Assembly (NCBI GenBank): GCA_903932865.1
Contig: CAIZHQ010000016.1
Coordinates: 496,001-560,000 of the forward strand
DNA: 64,000 nt
Source: an uncultured Burkholderiales bacterium
Lineage (GTDB): Bacteria > Pseudomonadota > Gammaproteobacteria > Burkholderiales > Burkholderiaceae_C
Reading direction: 5' to 3'
A program made the position numbers and the translations under genes. Under the pieces are notes generated by a model. The model was not told the DNA's origin. It was given only the letters and a program-made list of their open reading frames with translations, and did not search any database. Shown here piece by piece: positions 7,073 to 15,696 of this stretch (positions within the stretch are counted from its first letter, which is position 1; each line of letters begins with the position of its first letter).

Positions 7073-10033
7073 ATGTTGCTGACCAAAAAAACCGCAGGCA
7101 CCACGGGTGCCATTTCATCGCCCTTCATCCACAGCTTGCGCCGTGGTTTGTCGCAGGCTTTGCCCACGCTGGATCGCCGCAGCTTTTTGCGCCGATCTGG
7201 ATTGGGCGTCGGGGTGGGCTTGGCCGCATCCCAGCTGAGTCTGGTGCAAAAAGCGCAAGCGGCCACCGCCAAGTCCATCACGGGCGCAGGCAAGGTTGAA
7301 GTCAAACGCACCATCTGCACCCACTGCTCGGTGGGTTGCGCGGTCGATGCGGTGGTCGAAAACGGTGTTTGGGTGCGCCAAGAGGCAGTGTTCGATTCAC
7401 CCATCAATTTGGGTGCGCATTGCGCCAAGGGCGCGGCCCTGCGCGAGCACGGCCATGGCGAGTACCGCTTGCGCTACCCCATGAAGTTGGTCAAGGGCAA
7501 GTACGAACGCATCAGCTGGGACACTGCTCTGACCGAAATCAGCGCCAAGATGCTGGAGCTCAAAAAGGCCAGCGGCCCGGACAGTGTGTATTACATCGGC
7601 TCGTCCAAGCACAACAACGAACAAGCCTATCTGCTGCGCAAGTTTGTCAGTTTTTGGGGCACCAACAACTGCGACCATCAGGCCCGTATTTGCCACTCCA
7701 CCACGGTGGCTGGTGTGGCCAACACTTGGGGTTATGGCGCCATGACCAACTCGTACAACGACATGCAAAACAGCAAGGTCGCTTTGTACATCGGCTCCAA
7801 TGCGGCCGAAGCCCACCCTGTGTCCATGTTGCACATGCTGCATGCCAAGGAAAACGGCTGCAAGATGATCGTGGTCGATCCGCGTTTCACCCGCACTGCG
7901 GCCAAAGCCGACGAGTACGTACGCATCCGTTCAGGCACTGACATTCCTTTCCTGTTCGGTGTGCTCTATCACATCTTCAAGAACGGCTGGGAAGACAAAA
8001 AATACATCAATGACCGTGTCTACGGCATGGACGCCATCAAGACCGAAGTGCTGGCCAAGTGGACACCCGACAAGGTGGAAGAGGCTTGCGGCGTGAAAGA
8101 AGAGCAAGTCTTCAAAATCGCCAAGATGCTGCACGACAACAACCCCGGCACCATCGTCTGGTGCATGGGCCAGACCCAGCACACCATTGGCAACGCCATC
8201 GTGCGTGCATCCTGCATTTTGCAATTGGCCTTGGGCAATGTGGGCAAAACCGGCGGCGGCACCAACATTTTCCGTGGCCACGACAACGTGCAAGGCGCAA
8301 CCGACGTCGGTCCCAACCCCGATTCGTTGCCCGGCTACTACGGCTTGGCCGAAGGCTCCTGGAAGCATTTCGCCAACACTTGGGGCGTGGACTTCGAGTG
8401 GATCAAAAAACAGTTCGCATCGCCTGCCATGATGGGCAAAAACGGCATCACCGTGTCGCGCTGGATCGATGGTGTGCTGGAGAACAACGAGCTGATCGAC
8501 CAAGACAGCAACCTGCGCGGTGTGTTCTATTGGGGCCATGCCCCCAACTCCCAGACCCGTGGTCTGGACATGAAGCGCGCCATGGACAAGCTGGACTTGT
8601 TGGTGGTGGTGGACCCGTACCCATCGGCCACAGCCGCCATGGCCGCCATGCCCGGCAAAGCCGAAGACCTGAACCCTAACCGCGCGGTGTACTTGTTGCC
8701 CGCTGCCACGCAGTTTGAAACCAGCGGTTCTTGCACCGCCTCCAACCGCTCCATCCAGTGGCGCGAGAAGGTCATCGAGCCTCTGTGGGAAAGCCGGTCT
8801 GACCACATGATCATGCACCAACTGGCTGAGAAACTGGGCTTTGCCAAAGAGTTGTCCAAAAACTACAAGATGCAAAAAGTCGGCGGCATGGACGAGCCTG
8901 TGCCCGAGGACATCCTGCGCGAAATCAACAAGTGTGTTTGGACCATTGGTTATACCGGTCAAAGCCCAGAGCGCCTGAAAGCCCACATGAAGAACATGAA
9001 CGTGTTCGACGTGAAGACGCTCAAGGCCAAAGGCGGCAAGGACAAGGAAACCGGCTATGACTTCACGGGCGATTATTTCGGCCTGCCATGGCCTTGCTAC
9101 GGCACACCCGAGATGAAGCACCCGGGATCGCCCAACCTGTACGACACCTCCAAGCATGTCATGGACGGCGGCGGTAACTTCCGCGCCAACTTTGGTGTGG
9201 AGCGTGAAGGCAAGAGCTTGCTGGCCGAAGACGGTTCGCACTCCATGGGTGCTGACATCACCACTGGCTACCCTGAACTTGACCACATCCTGCTGAAAAA
9301 GCTGGGCTGGTGGGACGAGCTGACCGAGGCTGAAAAGGCCAAGGCCGAAGGCAAGAACTGGAAGACCGATTCGTCAGGCGGCATGATCCGCGTGTTCATG
9401 AAAGGGCATGGCTGCCATCCCTTTGGCAACGCCAAGGCGCGTGCCGTGGTCTGGAACTTCCCAGACCCCATTCCGCAGCACCGCGAGCCTTTGTACGGCA
9501 CCCGTCCGGACATGATGGCCAAGTACCCTACGCACGACGACCGCAAGGCTTTCTGGCGTCTGCCTACCTTGTTCAAAACCGTGCAGGACAAGAACATCGC
9601 CGACAAGGTGCACGAGAAGTACCCGCTCATCCTGACCTCGGGCCGTTTGGTCGAGTATGAAGGGGGTGGCGAGGAAACCCGTGCCAACCCTTGGCTGGCC
9701 GAGTTGCAGCAAGAGGCTTATGTCGAGATCCATCCCAAAACGGCGGCTGACCGAGGCATTCGCAACGGCGACCGCGTCTGGTTGACCGGTGCCACGGGCG
9801 CTCGCCTGGACGTGCAGGCCATGGTGACCGAACGCGTGGACACTGCCACGGTGTGGATGCCTTTCCACTTTTCTGGCCGTTGGCAAGGCGCCGATATGCT
9901 GGCGCACTACCCCAAGGGGGCTGCACCCATCGTGCGCGGCGAGGCGGTCAACACCGCCACCACCTATGGTTACGACAGCGTCACCATGATGCAAGAGTCC
10001 AAGACCACCATCTGCAACATCGAAAAAGCCTAA
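7073..10033 (+). CDS. fdhA: Formate dehydrogenase alpha (catalytic) subunit, Cys-type molybdopterin oxidoreductase
   Basis: 986 residues. It oxidises formate to CO2 at a bis-pterin Mo or W site. A twin-arginine signal (DRRSFLRRSG, residues 34-43) shows export as a folded enzyme to the periplasm. A 4Fe-4S motif uses Cys82, Cys85, Cys89 and Cys117. The metal ligand is Cys207 in ARICHSTT, where selenocysteine enzymes have Sec, so no SECIS element is needed. The C-terminal molydopterin-dinucleotide binding domain contains LILTSGRLVEYEGGGEETR. GGAG lies 6 bases before the start. It is followed by beta and gamma subunit genes in one operon. Confidence 0.95.
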   Translation: MLLTKKTAGTTGAISSPFIHSLRRGLSQALPTLDRRSFLRRSGLGVGVGLAASQLSLVQKAQAATAKSITGAGKVEVKRTICTHCSVGCAVDAVVENGVWVRQEAVFDSPINLGAHCAKGAALREHGHGEYRLRYPMKLVKGKYERISWDTALTEISAKMLELKKASGPDSVYYIGSSKHNNEQAYLLRKFVSFWGTNNCDHQARICHSTTVAGVANTWGYGAMTNSYNDMQNSKVALYIGSNAAEAHPVSMLHMLHAKENGCKMIVVDPRFTRTAAKADEYVRIRSGTDIPFLFGVLYHIFKNGWEDKKYINDRVYGMDAIKTEVLAKWTPDKVEEACGVKEEQVFKIAKMLHDNNPGTIVWCMGQTQHTIGNAIVRASCILQLALGNVGKTGGGTNIFRGHDNVQGATDVGPNPDSLPGYYGLAEGSWKHFANTWGVDFEWIKKQFASPAMMGKNGITVSRWIDGVLENNELIDQDSNLRGVFYWGHAPNSQTRGLDMKRAMDKLDLLVVVDPYPSATAAMAAMPGKAEDLNPNRAVYLLPAATQFETSGSCTASNRSIQWREKVIEPLWESRSDHMIMHQLAEKLGFAKELSKNYKMQKVGGMDEPVPEDILREINKCVWTIGYTGQSPERLKAHMKNMNVFDVKTLKAKGGKDKETGYDFTGDYFGLPWPCYGTPEMKHPGSPNLYDTSKHVMDGGGNFRANFGVEREGKSLLAEDGSHSMGADITTGYPELDHILLKKLGWWDELTEAEKAKAEGKNWKTDSSGGMIRVFMKGHGCHPFGNAKARAVVWNFPDPIPQHREPLYGTRPDMMAKYPTHDDRKAFWRLPTLFKTVQDKNIADKVHEKYPLILTSGRLVEYEGGGEETRANPWLAELQQEAYVEIHPKTAADRGIRNGDRVWLTGATGARLDVQAMVTERVDTATVWMPFHFSGRWQGADMLAHYPKGAAPIVRGEAVNTATTYGYDSVTMMQESKTTICNIEKA

Positions 10034-10051
10034 GCGCTCCAGGAGAACACG

Positions 10052-10654
10052 ATGGCACGAATGAAATTTATTTGCGATGCAGAGCGCTGCATCGAATGCA
10101 ACGGCTGTGTGACCGCTTGCAAAAATGAACACGAAGTCCCATGGGGCGTGAACCGCCGCCGTGTGGTCACCCTCAACGACGGCGTGCCCGGTGAGAAGTC
10201 GATCTCGGTGGCTTGCATGCACTGCTCGGACGCGCCTTGCATGGCCGTATGCCCGGTCAATTGCTTTTACAAAACCGAAGAAGGCGTGGTGCTTCACGAC
10301 AAGGACATCTGCATTGGCTGTGGCTACTGCTCGTATGCCTGCCCGTTTGGGGCGCCTCAATTCCCCTCCAGTGGCACCTTTGGCTTGCGCGGCAAGATGG
10401 ACAAATGCACCTTCTGCGCCGGCGGGCCGGAAGAGCACGGCAGTCAGGCCGAGTTTGAGAAATACGGCCGCAACCGCCTGGCCGAGGGCAAGTTGCCCGC
10501 CTGTGCGGAAATGTGCTCGACCAAGGCGCTGCTCGCCGGTGATGGCGATGTGGTTGCCGACATCCTGCGCGGTCGCGTGCTGGCCCGGGGCAAAGGCGCC
10601 GAAGTTTGGGGCTGGGGCACTGCTTACGGTAACCAAGCCAAGCCAGGAGCCTGA
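10052..10654 (+). CDS. fdhB: Formate dehydrogenase beta subunit, 4 x [4Fe-4S]
   Basis: 200 residues with four cysteine clusters: CIECNGCVTACKNEH, CMHCSDAPCMAVCP, CIGCGYCSYACPFGAPQ, and a fourth formed by KCTFC with ACAEMCSTKAL. It carries electrons from the alpha subunit to the cytochrome b subunit. It has no own signal, as expected if it is exported bound to alpha, and lacks the C-terminal membrane helix of E. coli FdnH. AGGAG precedes the start by 6 bases. It lies 18 bases after fdhA and 2 bases before a small lipoprotein gene. Confidence 0.94.
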   Translation: MARMKFICDAERCIECNGCVTACKNEHEVPWGVNRRRVVTLNDGVPGEKSISVACMHCSDAPCMAVCPVNCFYKTEEGVVLHDKDICIGCGYCSYACPFGAPQFPSSGTFGLRGKMDKCTFCAGGPEEHGSQAEFEKYGRNRLAEGKLPACAEMCSTKALLAGDGDVVADILRGRVLARGKGAEVWGWGTAYGNQAKPGA

Positions 10655-10656
10655 GC

Positions 10657-10884
10657 ATGAAAAAAACCATCTTCATCATGGGGTGCGCGGCTTTGCTGGT
10701 GGCGTGCGGCGAAACTTCGCAAGGCACACCGGGTGTGCGTTCTGACAAGCCCGTGCAAAACGGCACGGGTGTGGCGGTCTTCACCGACCCGGGCTGGAAA
10801 GCCGGGGACAAAGACGGTTGGGCCAACCACCTCAAGGCCCGTGCCAGTTATGGTCAAGACGACCACGCCCGTGCTCCCAAGTGA
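10657..10884 (+). CDS. Small lipoprotein of the formate dehydrogenase operon
   Basis: 75 residues. A signal with a lipobox (LLVACG, lipidated Cys about 17) is followed by a polar mature part of about 58 residues containing FTDPGWKAGDKDGWANHLK. AGGAG lies 7 bases upstream, and the gene begins 2 bases after the beta-subunit stop, so it is part of the operon. No known domain is recognised. It would be anchored to the inner or outer membrane on the periplasmic side, where the enzyme acts. An accessory or assembly role is inferred only from position. Confidence 0.75.
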   Translation: MKKTIFIMGCAALLVACGETSQGTPGVRSDKPVQNGTGVAVFTDPGWKAGDKDGWANHLKARASYGQDDHARAPK

Positions 10885-10901
10885 GCCAAAAGGAGAAGTT
10901 C

Positions 10902-12095
10902 ATGCGTCGCTTCTTACTGAGCATCGGTCTGGCCCTGTGGACCTTGGGCGCTGTGGCCCAAACGCAGGCCCCGGCCTCTGCGGCCCCGCCCACTGCCGCT
11001 ACAGGTTCCGCCGCAGCTGACAATAGCCTGGGCGTTAAAAGCGCCAACATCTTCCAGATTGCGCCGGGTGCCGACGCCGATCCGAAGTACAAGGAACAGA
11101 CCAACGCCGAACGCGGCCAGGTCCAACCCGGCAACAACGCGCCCATGTGGCGCTCGGTGGGTCAGGGCGTGACCGGTTACACCAGCCTGCCGAAAAGCCA
11201 GGCGCCTGAAGCCGGCAACCTGATCCAGCCGTTTGTGCAATACCCCGGCTCGCGTCTGGCATCAGCCGGTGAATCCTGGCGTCAGGTGCGCAACAACATC
11301 ATCATTCCCTATGGCGCAGCTTTGTTGTTGATCGCTGTGGGCGCGATGGCCTTGTTTTATTTCTCCAAAGGCACCATCGAATTACACGGCCAGGAAACCG
11401 GCCGCAAGATCGAACGCTTCACACCCTTTGAGCGCTCGGCCCATTGGGCCAACGCCATTGCTTTTGTGTCGCTGGCCATCTCGGGCATCGTCATCGCCTA
11501 CGGCAAATACTTCTTGCTCCCCATTTTGGGTGGCACGCTGTTTGGTTGGCTGAGCTTTGCCCTGAAAAATCTGCACAACTTTGCAGGTCCCTTGTTTGCG
11601 GTGTCTTTGGTGGTGGTCTTCATCACCTTCCTCAAGGACAACCTGCCCAGCAAGGACGATGTGGTCTGGATGCTCAAAGGCGGCGGCTTGTTCTCGGGCA
11701 CCGAAGTGCCTTCGCACCGCTTCAATGCCGGTGAAAAAGTGGTCTTCTGGGGCGGTGTGTTGTTCCTCGGTTTGATTGTGGTGGGTTCGGGCCTGGTGCT
11801 GGACATGCTGATCCCCGGCCTTATTTACGAACGCGGCACCATGCAAATCGCCAGCATGGTCCACGGCGTGGCCGCCTTGTTCATGATGGCCATGTTCATC
11901 GGCCACATCTACATGGGCACCATCGGCATGCGCGGTGCCTACAAAGCCATGCGAACAGGCTATGTGGACGAAACATGGGCCAAGGAACACCATGAGTTGT
12001 GGTACGACGATGTGAAGTCGGGCAAGATTCCAGCGCACCGTTCAGCCACTTCGAATACGCCTGCCTCCTCGAATGCTTCCACCGCTTCGGCTTAA
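10902..12095 (+). CDS. Formate dehydrogenase gamma subunit, cytochrome b556-type
   Basis: 397 residues from the ATG at 10902, which has AGGAG upstream; an in-frame start at 10818 lies inside the lipoprotein gene and is rejected. There is a signal peptide (MRRFLLSIGLALWTLGAVAQ), then a periplasmic region of about 120 residues, one membrane helix at about 130-150, and four further helices typical of the FdnI/DUF4405 cytochrome b domain. The segment starting FTPFERSAHWANAI and the later HIYMGTIGMRGA carry candidate haem histidines. It accepts electrons from the beta subunit and passes them to quinone. Confidence 0.9.
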   Translation: MRRFLLSIGLALWTLGAVAQTQAPASAAPPTAATGSAAADNSLGVKSANIFQIAPGADADPKYKEQTNAERGQVQPGNNAPMWRSVGQGVTGYTSLPKSQAPEAGNLIQPFVQYPGSRLASAGESWRQVRNNIIIPYGAALLLIAVGAMALFYFSKGTIELHGQETGRKIERFTPFERSAHWANAIAFVSLAISGIVIAYGKYFLLPILGGTLFGWLSFALKNLHNFAGPLFAVSLVVVFITFLKDNLPSKDDVVWMLKGGGLFSGTEVPSHRFNAGEKVVFWGGVLFLGLIVVGSGLVLDMLIPGLIYERGTMQIASMVHGVAALFMMAMFIGHIYMGTIGMRGAYKAMRTGYVDETWAKEHHELWYDDVKSGKIPAHRSATSNTPASSNASTASA

Positions 12096-12110
12096 GCCTG
12101 GAGAACCCTC

Positions 12111-12455
12111 ATGAAAAAATCCCTGTTTGTTTTGTCCGCCCTGGCCATCTGCTTCAGCGCTGCCGCCAAACTGCCTGCCCTCAGTGATGAGGCCAAAGCC
12201 AAAGCCGCCGAAGCCGCTGCTAAAACCGCGCACGGCAACAAAGTGGCCGACTTCCAGCTGTGCAAGTCACGTGAAAAAGTGGCAGCGCACTATTACAAAA
12301 CCAATGGCAAAGGCAAGCCTGCTCCTACGGCCACGCCCGCTTGTGTGGACCCAGGTGCCTACAAGCCCGCAGAAACCACGGCGGCTGCACCTGCAGCACC
12401 CGCAGCCGCGCCAGCAGGTGCCAAGCCCGCGGCTGCACCTGCCAAAAAAGGCTGA
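12111..12455 (+). CDS. Small Ala/Lys-rich exported protein of the formate dehydrogenase operon
   Basis: 114 residues. It has a Sec signal (MKKSLFVLSALAICFSAAA), a Lys/Ala-rich helix (DEAKAKAAEAAAKTAH), a short folded-looking part with two cysteines (FQLCKSREKV and TPACVDPGAY) and an Ala/Pro-rich tail. GGAG lies 7 bases before the start, and it follows the gamma-subunit gene by 15 bases. The two cysteines could form a disulfide in the periplasm. No known domain is recognised; it is a conserved-looking hypothetical with a role inferred only from its operon. A terminator follows. Confidence 0.72.
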   Translation: MKKSLFVLSALAICFSAAAKLPALSDEAKAKAAEAAAKTAHGNKVADFQLCKSREKVAAHYYKTNGKGKPAPTATPACVDPGAYKPAETTAAAPAAPAAAPAGAKPAAAPAKKG

Positions 12456-12476
12456 TCCTTTTTTGCACCCCACTGC

Positions 12477-12509
12477 AAAATCCCCCGTCGGCAACGGCGG
12501 GGGATTTTT
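12477..12509 (+). terminator. Rho-independent terminator at the end of the fdh structural operon
   Basis: Arms at 12477-12490 and 12495-12508 (core CCCCCG with CGGGGG, one G-U pair) have a 4-base GCAA tetraloop and end in a run of T. It lies 21 bases after the small exported protein gene and 16 before fdhD, so fdhD would depend on read-through or a promoter overlapping this element. Confidence 0.85.
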
Positions 12510-12525
12510 ACGTTAGGCTCAAGCC

Positions 12526-13416
12526 ATGACTGTTGTTCTGAACGCCCCCGTAGCCGCATCGGCCCCGCTCAAGCCCCACATCACCCGCGCGCGTGCACCC
12601 CTGACCCGCAGCGTGCCCGTTTGTAATGAATTCGGAGAAGCTTCCGAGACGCAAATCCCCGCTGAGCGGGCGCTGACGATTTATCTCGATAAGAAAGAGC
12701 TGGTGACTTTGATGACCCTGGGGGCCGAGCCCGAGTGGCTGGTACTGGGTTTTTTGCGCAACCAGCGCTTGATCGACTCGGTGGACCAGATCGAATCGAT
12801 CACCGTGGACTGGACGATTGGCGAAGGTGAACTGGGCGAACCCGGAGTTGCCGCTGTCAAAACCCGCGCCAATGCCCAGGTGGTGATCGAGCGCAGCGCC
12901 GAGCGGGTGGTGACCACTGGCTGCGGCCAAGGCAGCGTGTTTGGCGATTTGATGGCCCACATCGACGAGATCGAATTGCCCCCTGCGCAAATCACCCAAA
13001 GCCAGCTTTATGGTTTGGTCAACGCCATCCGTTTGCAGGAAACCACCTACAAATCATCCGGCTCGGTGCATGGCTGCGCCTTGTTTCAGGGTGAGCAGAT
13101 GCTCATGTTCGTCGAAGACGTGGGTCGACACAATGCGGTGGACACCATTGCTGGTTGGATGTGGATGCATGACGTGGACGCCCAGGACAAGGTGTTCTAC
13201 ACCACGGGGCGCTTGACCAGCGAGATGGTCATCAAGTCGGCCCAGATGGGCGTGCCCGTGGTTGTCTCGCGCAGCGGCATCACGCAAATGGGTCTGGACG
13301 TGGCCCAGCGCCTGGGCCTGTGCGCCATTGGCCGCGCCACCCACAAGCGCTTTTTGTGTTTCAGCGCGCCCGAGCGCCTGGTCTGGCAACCCGAGTTGTT
13401 GACACCACCCGGCTGA
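12526..13416 (+). CDS. fdhD: Formate dehydrogenase accessory sulfurtransferase FdhD
   Basis: 296 residues. FdhD transfers sulfur from a cysteine desulfurase to the molybdenum cofactor and is required for active formate dehydrogenase. Family motifs are clear: EDVGRHNAVD near residue 200, TTGRLTSEMV, and VVSRSGIT near the C-terminus. The catalytic loop reads VVTTGCGQGS, with a single Cys133, whereas E. coli FdhD has CxxC there; the first cysteine is the conserved one. It follows the fdh operon terminator closely and faces the paaF gene tail to tail with 36 bases between. Confidence 0.93.
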   Translation: MTVVLNAPVAASAPLKPHITRARAPLTRSVPVCNEFGEASETQIPAERALTIYLDKKELVTLMTLGAEPEWLVLGFLRNQRLIDSVDQIESITVDWTIGEGELGEPGVAAVKTRANAQVVIERSAERVVTTGCGQGSVFGDLMAHIDEIELPPAQITQSQLYGLVNAIRLQETTYKSSGSVHGCALFQGEQMLMFVEDVGRHNAVDTIAGWMWMHDVDAQDKVFYTTGRLTSEMVIKSAQMGVPVVVSRSGITQMGLDVAQRLGLCAIGRATHKRFLCFSAPERLVWQPELLTPPG

Positions 13417-13452
13417 CCGCAAGCAGCGGCTTGCCGGGCAGCATGTAGTCAA

Positions 13453-14232
13453 TCATGCGTTGATGAACTTGGGGGCGCGCTTGTTCAAAAACGCGTCCAT
13501 GCCTTCTTTTTGGTCGGCGGTGGCAAACAAGCCGTGGAAGAGGCGGCGCTCGAACATCACGCCATCTGTGAGGCCACTTTCAAAGGCGCGGTTCACGCTT
13601 TCCTTGGCTGCCATGGTGGCCAGTTGGCCGTAGCCGCAAATCATCAAGGCCGCGCCCAGGGTTTCGTCCATCAGTTTGTCCAGTGGCACCACGCGGCTGA
13701 CCAGACCACCGCGTTCGGCCTCGGCGGCGTCCATCATGCGGCCAGTCAGCACCAAGTCCATGGCTTTGGACTTGCCCATGGCACGCGGCAGGCGCTGCGT
13801 GCCGCCTGCGCCAGGGATGATGCCGATCTTGATTTCAGGCTGGCCGAACTTGGCGTTGTCGGCAGCGATGATGAAGTCGCACATCATGGCCAGCTCGCAG
13901 CCGCCGCCCAACGCAAAGCCGCTGACGGCGGCGATCACGGGCTTGCGGATGCTGCGGATGGTTTCCCAATTGCGCGTGATGAAGTCGTTTTTGTAAACCT
14001 CGTGAAAATTGAACTTGGCCATGGCCGAAATGTCAGCGCCTGCGGCAAAGGCTTTATCACTGCCGGTGATGACCATGCAGCCAATGGCCTCGTCGGCGTC
14101 AAAGGCCTTGAGGGCGGCGCCCAGTTCGTCCATCAGCGCACCGTTCAGGGCGTTCAGGGCTTTGGGGCGGTTCAGTGTGATGATGCCGACTTGCCCGCCT
14201 TCGGTGCGGACTTCAATGTTTTCGTAGGTCAA
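13453..14232 (-). CDS. paaF: Enoyl-CoA hydratase, PaaF-like
   Basis: 259-residue crotonase-fold protein with both catalytic glutamates: Glu113 in [11 protein letters not shown] and Glu133 in [16 protein letters not shown]. The oxyanion-hole region is [11 protein letters not shown]. It hydrates trans-2-enoyl-CoA. Its divergent placement from paaG, paaI and paaK suggests it is the 2,3-dehydroadipyl-CoA hydratase of phenylacetate catabolism, though a short-chain hydratase of general beta-oxidation would look similar. It shares the operator-containing intergenic region at 14233-14401. Confidence 0.85.
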   Translation of the reverse strand: MTYENIEVRTEGGQVGIITLNRPKALNALNGALMDELGAALKAFDADEAIGCMVITGSDKAFAAGADISAMAKFNFHEVYKNDFITRNWETIRSIRKPVIAAVSGFALGGGCELAMMCDFIIAADNAKFGQPEIKIGIIPGAGGTQRLPRAMGKSKAMDLVLTGRMMDAAEAERGGLVSRVVPLDKLMDETLGAALMICGYGQLATMAAKESVNRAFESGLTDGVMFERRLFHGLFATADQKEGMDAFLNKRAPKFINA

Positions 14233-14348
14233 GTGCTGTCTCCTGGGTGAGCGTCAAAAGGAATCAATGGGCCCACTATACCCAAGGCGCTGACCCAGGG
14301 CTTTCAGGCCGTGATGGCACCAAAACCTAGGGAAAACCCAAGGTAATA

Positions 14349-14374
14349 ATTAACCAACCGATTGGTCGGTTAAT
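14349..14374. promoter_or_regulatory. Near-palindromic operator between paaF and paaG
   Basis: A 26-bp imperfect dyad, with outer arms ATTAACC and GGTTAAT and inner ACC(G/A)AT(T/C)GGT, is centred at 14361/14362, 40 bases before the paaG start. It has the look of a TetR-family operator, and TetR-type PaaR repressors are known to control phenylacetate genes in Burkholderiales. The dyad is seen; assigning it to PaaR is inferred, and no paaR gene lies in the window. Confidence 0.6.
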
Positions 14375-14401
14375 GGTACATTTTCGCATTCGGAGATTTT
14401 C

Positions 14402-15205
14402 ATGACTGACACATCAACATCCACTGTTTTGTATGAAGAACACGGCCCTGTGGCGGTGGTCACCCTCAACCGGCCGTCGGCACTGAACAGTTTTGACCGT
14501 CAAATGCACCACGATTTGTGGGCGTGTTTTGACCAAGCCGAAGCCAATGCCCAAATTCGTGCCATGGTCTTGACCGGCGCCGGTCGAGGATTTTGCGCCG
14601 GTGCCGATTTGTCGTCCTTTGATTTCACGCCGGGTCCTGACCGCGTGGCTCGAGCCGATCCTGGGCCCATCATTGACCAAGCGTTCAACCCCACCACACG
14701 GCGCATCCAGACCTTGCGCATGCCCATTGTGGCCGCCGTGAACGGGGTGGCAGCAGGTGCAGGCGCTTCGGTGGCCATGGCCTGTGACATCGCCATTGCG
14801 GCCCCACAGGCCAGCTTCATTCAAGCCTTCAGCAAAATCGGATTGATCCCGGATGCGGGCAGCAGTTGGTTGCTGGTCGAGCGCTTGGGGTTGCCGCGGG
14901 CGCTGGCCTTGGCCATGACGGGCGACAAGTTGCCGGCCCAGCAGGCCAAGGAATGGGGTTTGATTTGGGACGTGGCCGACGACCCCTTGGCCGCGGCCTT
15001 GGCTCTGGCGCAGCGTTTGGCGTGCATGCCCACCCAAGCCTTGGTCGCCACCCGGGCGTTGTTACAAGGCGCCACCACCCGCAGTCTGTCTGAACAGCTG
15101 GATGTGGAGCGAGACATGCAGTCGGCGATGGGCCGCACGCACGACTATTTCGAGGGGGTGCAAGCCTTCCTCGAAAAACGCACGCCCCAATTCAAAGGCG
15201 AATGA
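14402..15205 (+). CDS. paaG: Ring 1,2-epoxyphenylacetyl-CoA isomerase (oxepin-CoA forming)
   Basis: 267-residue crotonase-superfamily protein. It lacks the hydratase glutamates and has instead the PaaG signature SFIQAFSKIGLIPDAGSSW with acidic Asp151. PaaG converts the ring epoxide of phenylacetyl-CoA to oxepin-CoA and moves double bonds later in the pathway. GGAG lies 6 bases before the ATG. Its stop overlaps the paaI start (ATGA), so the two are coupled. The first gene of the paaG-paaI-paaK unit, it follows the 14349 operator. Confidence 0.9.
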   Translation: MTDTSTSTVLYEEHGPVAVVTLNRPSALNSFDRQMHHDLWACFDQAEANAQIRAMVLTGAGRGFCAGADLSSFDFTPGPDRVARADPGPIIDQAFNPTTRRIQTLRMPIVAAVNGVAAGAGASVAMACDIAIAAPQASFIQAFSKIGLIPDAGSSWLLVERLGLPRALALAMTGDKLPAQQAKEWGLIWDVADDPLAAALALAQRLACMPTQALVATRALLQGATTRSLSEQLDVERDMQSAMGRTHDYFEGVQAFLEKRTPQFKGE

Positions 15206-15636
15206 TGAGCGACCCCAAAGCACTGGCCCACTTGGTGGGCAAGACGATGTTCACCGTCGACGTGGCCTCCAAAGACACCATGGGCATGGAACTGCTGGCC
15301 TGCGAACCCGGCCGCGCCCTGATGCGCATGACCGTGAAGGCACTGCATCTGAATGGTCACCAAATTTGCCATGGCGGCTTCATCTTTACCCTGGCCGATT
15401 CGACTTTTGCTTTTGCCTGCAACAGCTACAACAAGAATGCGGTGGCTGCGGGCTGCAGCATCGAGTTTTTGAAACCCGGCAAGCTGGGCGATGTGCTGAC
15501 CTGCGAAGGCATTGAGCAGACCCTGAGCGGGCGTCACGGCATTTACGACATGAAAGTCACCAACCAAAACGGTGAAGTGATCGCCCTGTTCCGTGGCAAA
15601 AGCGCGCAGATCCCGGGCACAGTCATCCCCGAATAA
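15202..15636 (+). CDS. paaI: Hydroxyphenylacetyl-CoA thioesterase PaaI
   Basis: 144-residue hot-dog-fold thioesterase. The signature NGHQICHGGFIFTLAD contains the HGG loop and the downstream Asp used in catalysis by the PaaI family. It is thought to release CoA from dead-end hydroxyphenylacetyl-CoA products during phenylacetate breakdown. The start overlaps the paaG stop; a second ATG three bases later is also possible. A strong hairpin separates it from paaK. Confidence 0.9.
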   Translation: MMSDPKALAHLVGKTMFTVDVASKDTMGMELLACEPGRALMRMTVKALHLNGHQICHGGFIFTLADSTFAFACNSYNKNAVAAGCSIEFLKPGKLGDVLTCEGIEQTLSGRHGIYDMKVTNQNGEVIALFRGKSAQIPGTVIPE

Positions 15637-15647
15637 GTGAATGAATT

Positions 15648-15675
15648 GGGGGACAGGTCTTCAGCCCTGTCCCCC
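15648..15675. promoter_or_regulatory. Strong hairpin between paaI and paaK
   Basis: A perfect 10-bp inverted repeat, GGGGGACAGG (15648-15657) and CCTGTCCCCC (15666-15675), has an 8-base loop and no T-run. It starts 11 bases after the paaI stop and ends 21 before paaK. It may be an mRNA processing or stability element, or a dispersed palindromic repeat inserted between genes. Only the structure is certain. Confidence 0.6.
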
Positions 15676-15696
15676 GCTGATCAAGTGGAGATTTGA

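Noticed and set aside
7680..7710. Selenocysteine codon in the formate dehydrogenase alpha gene
   Set aside because: The metal-ligand codon at residue 207 is TGC (cysteine), and no in-frame TGA occurs.
7931..9286. 451-codon open frame on the minus strand inside fdhA, and similar long antisense frames at 1516-2577 and 9374-10636
   Set aside because: They lie antisense to clearly conserved iron-sulfur and molybdoenzyme genes, have His/Gly/Gln-rich composition typical of GC-rich antisense frames and show no motif.
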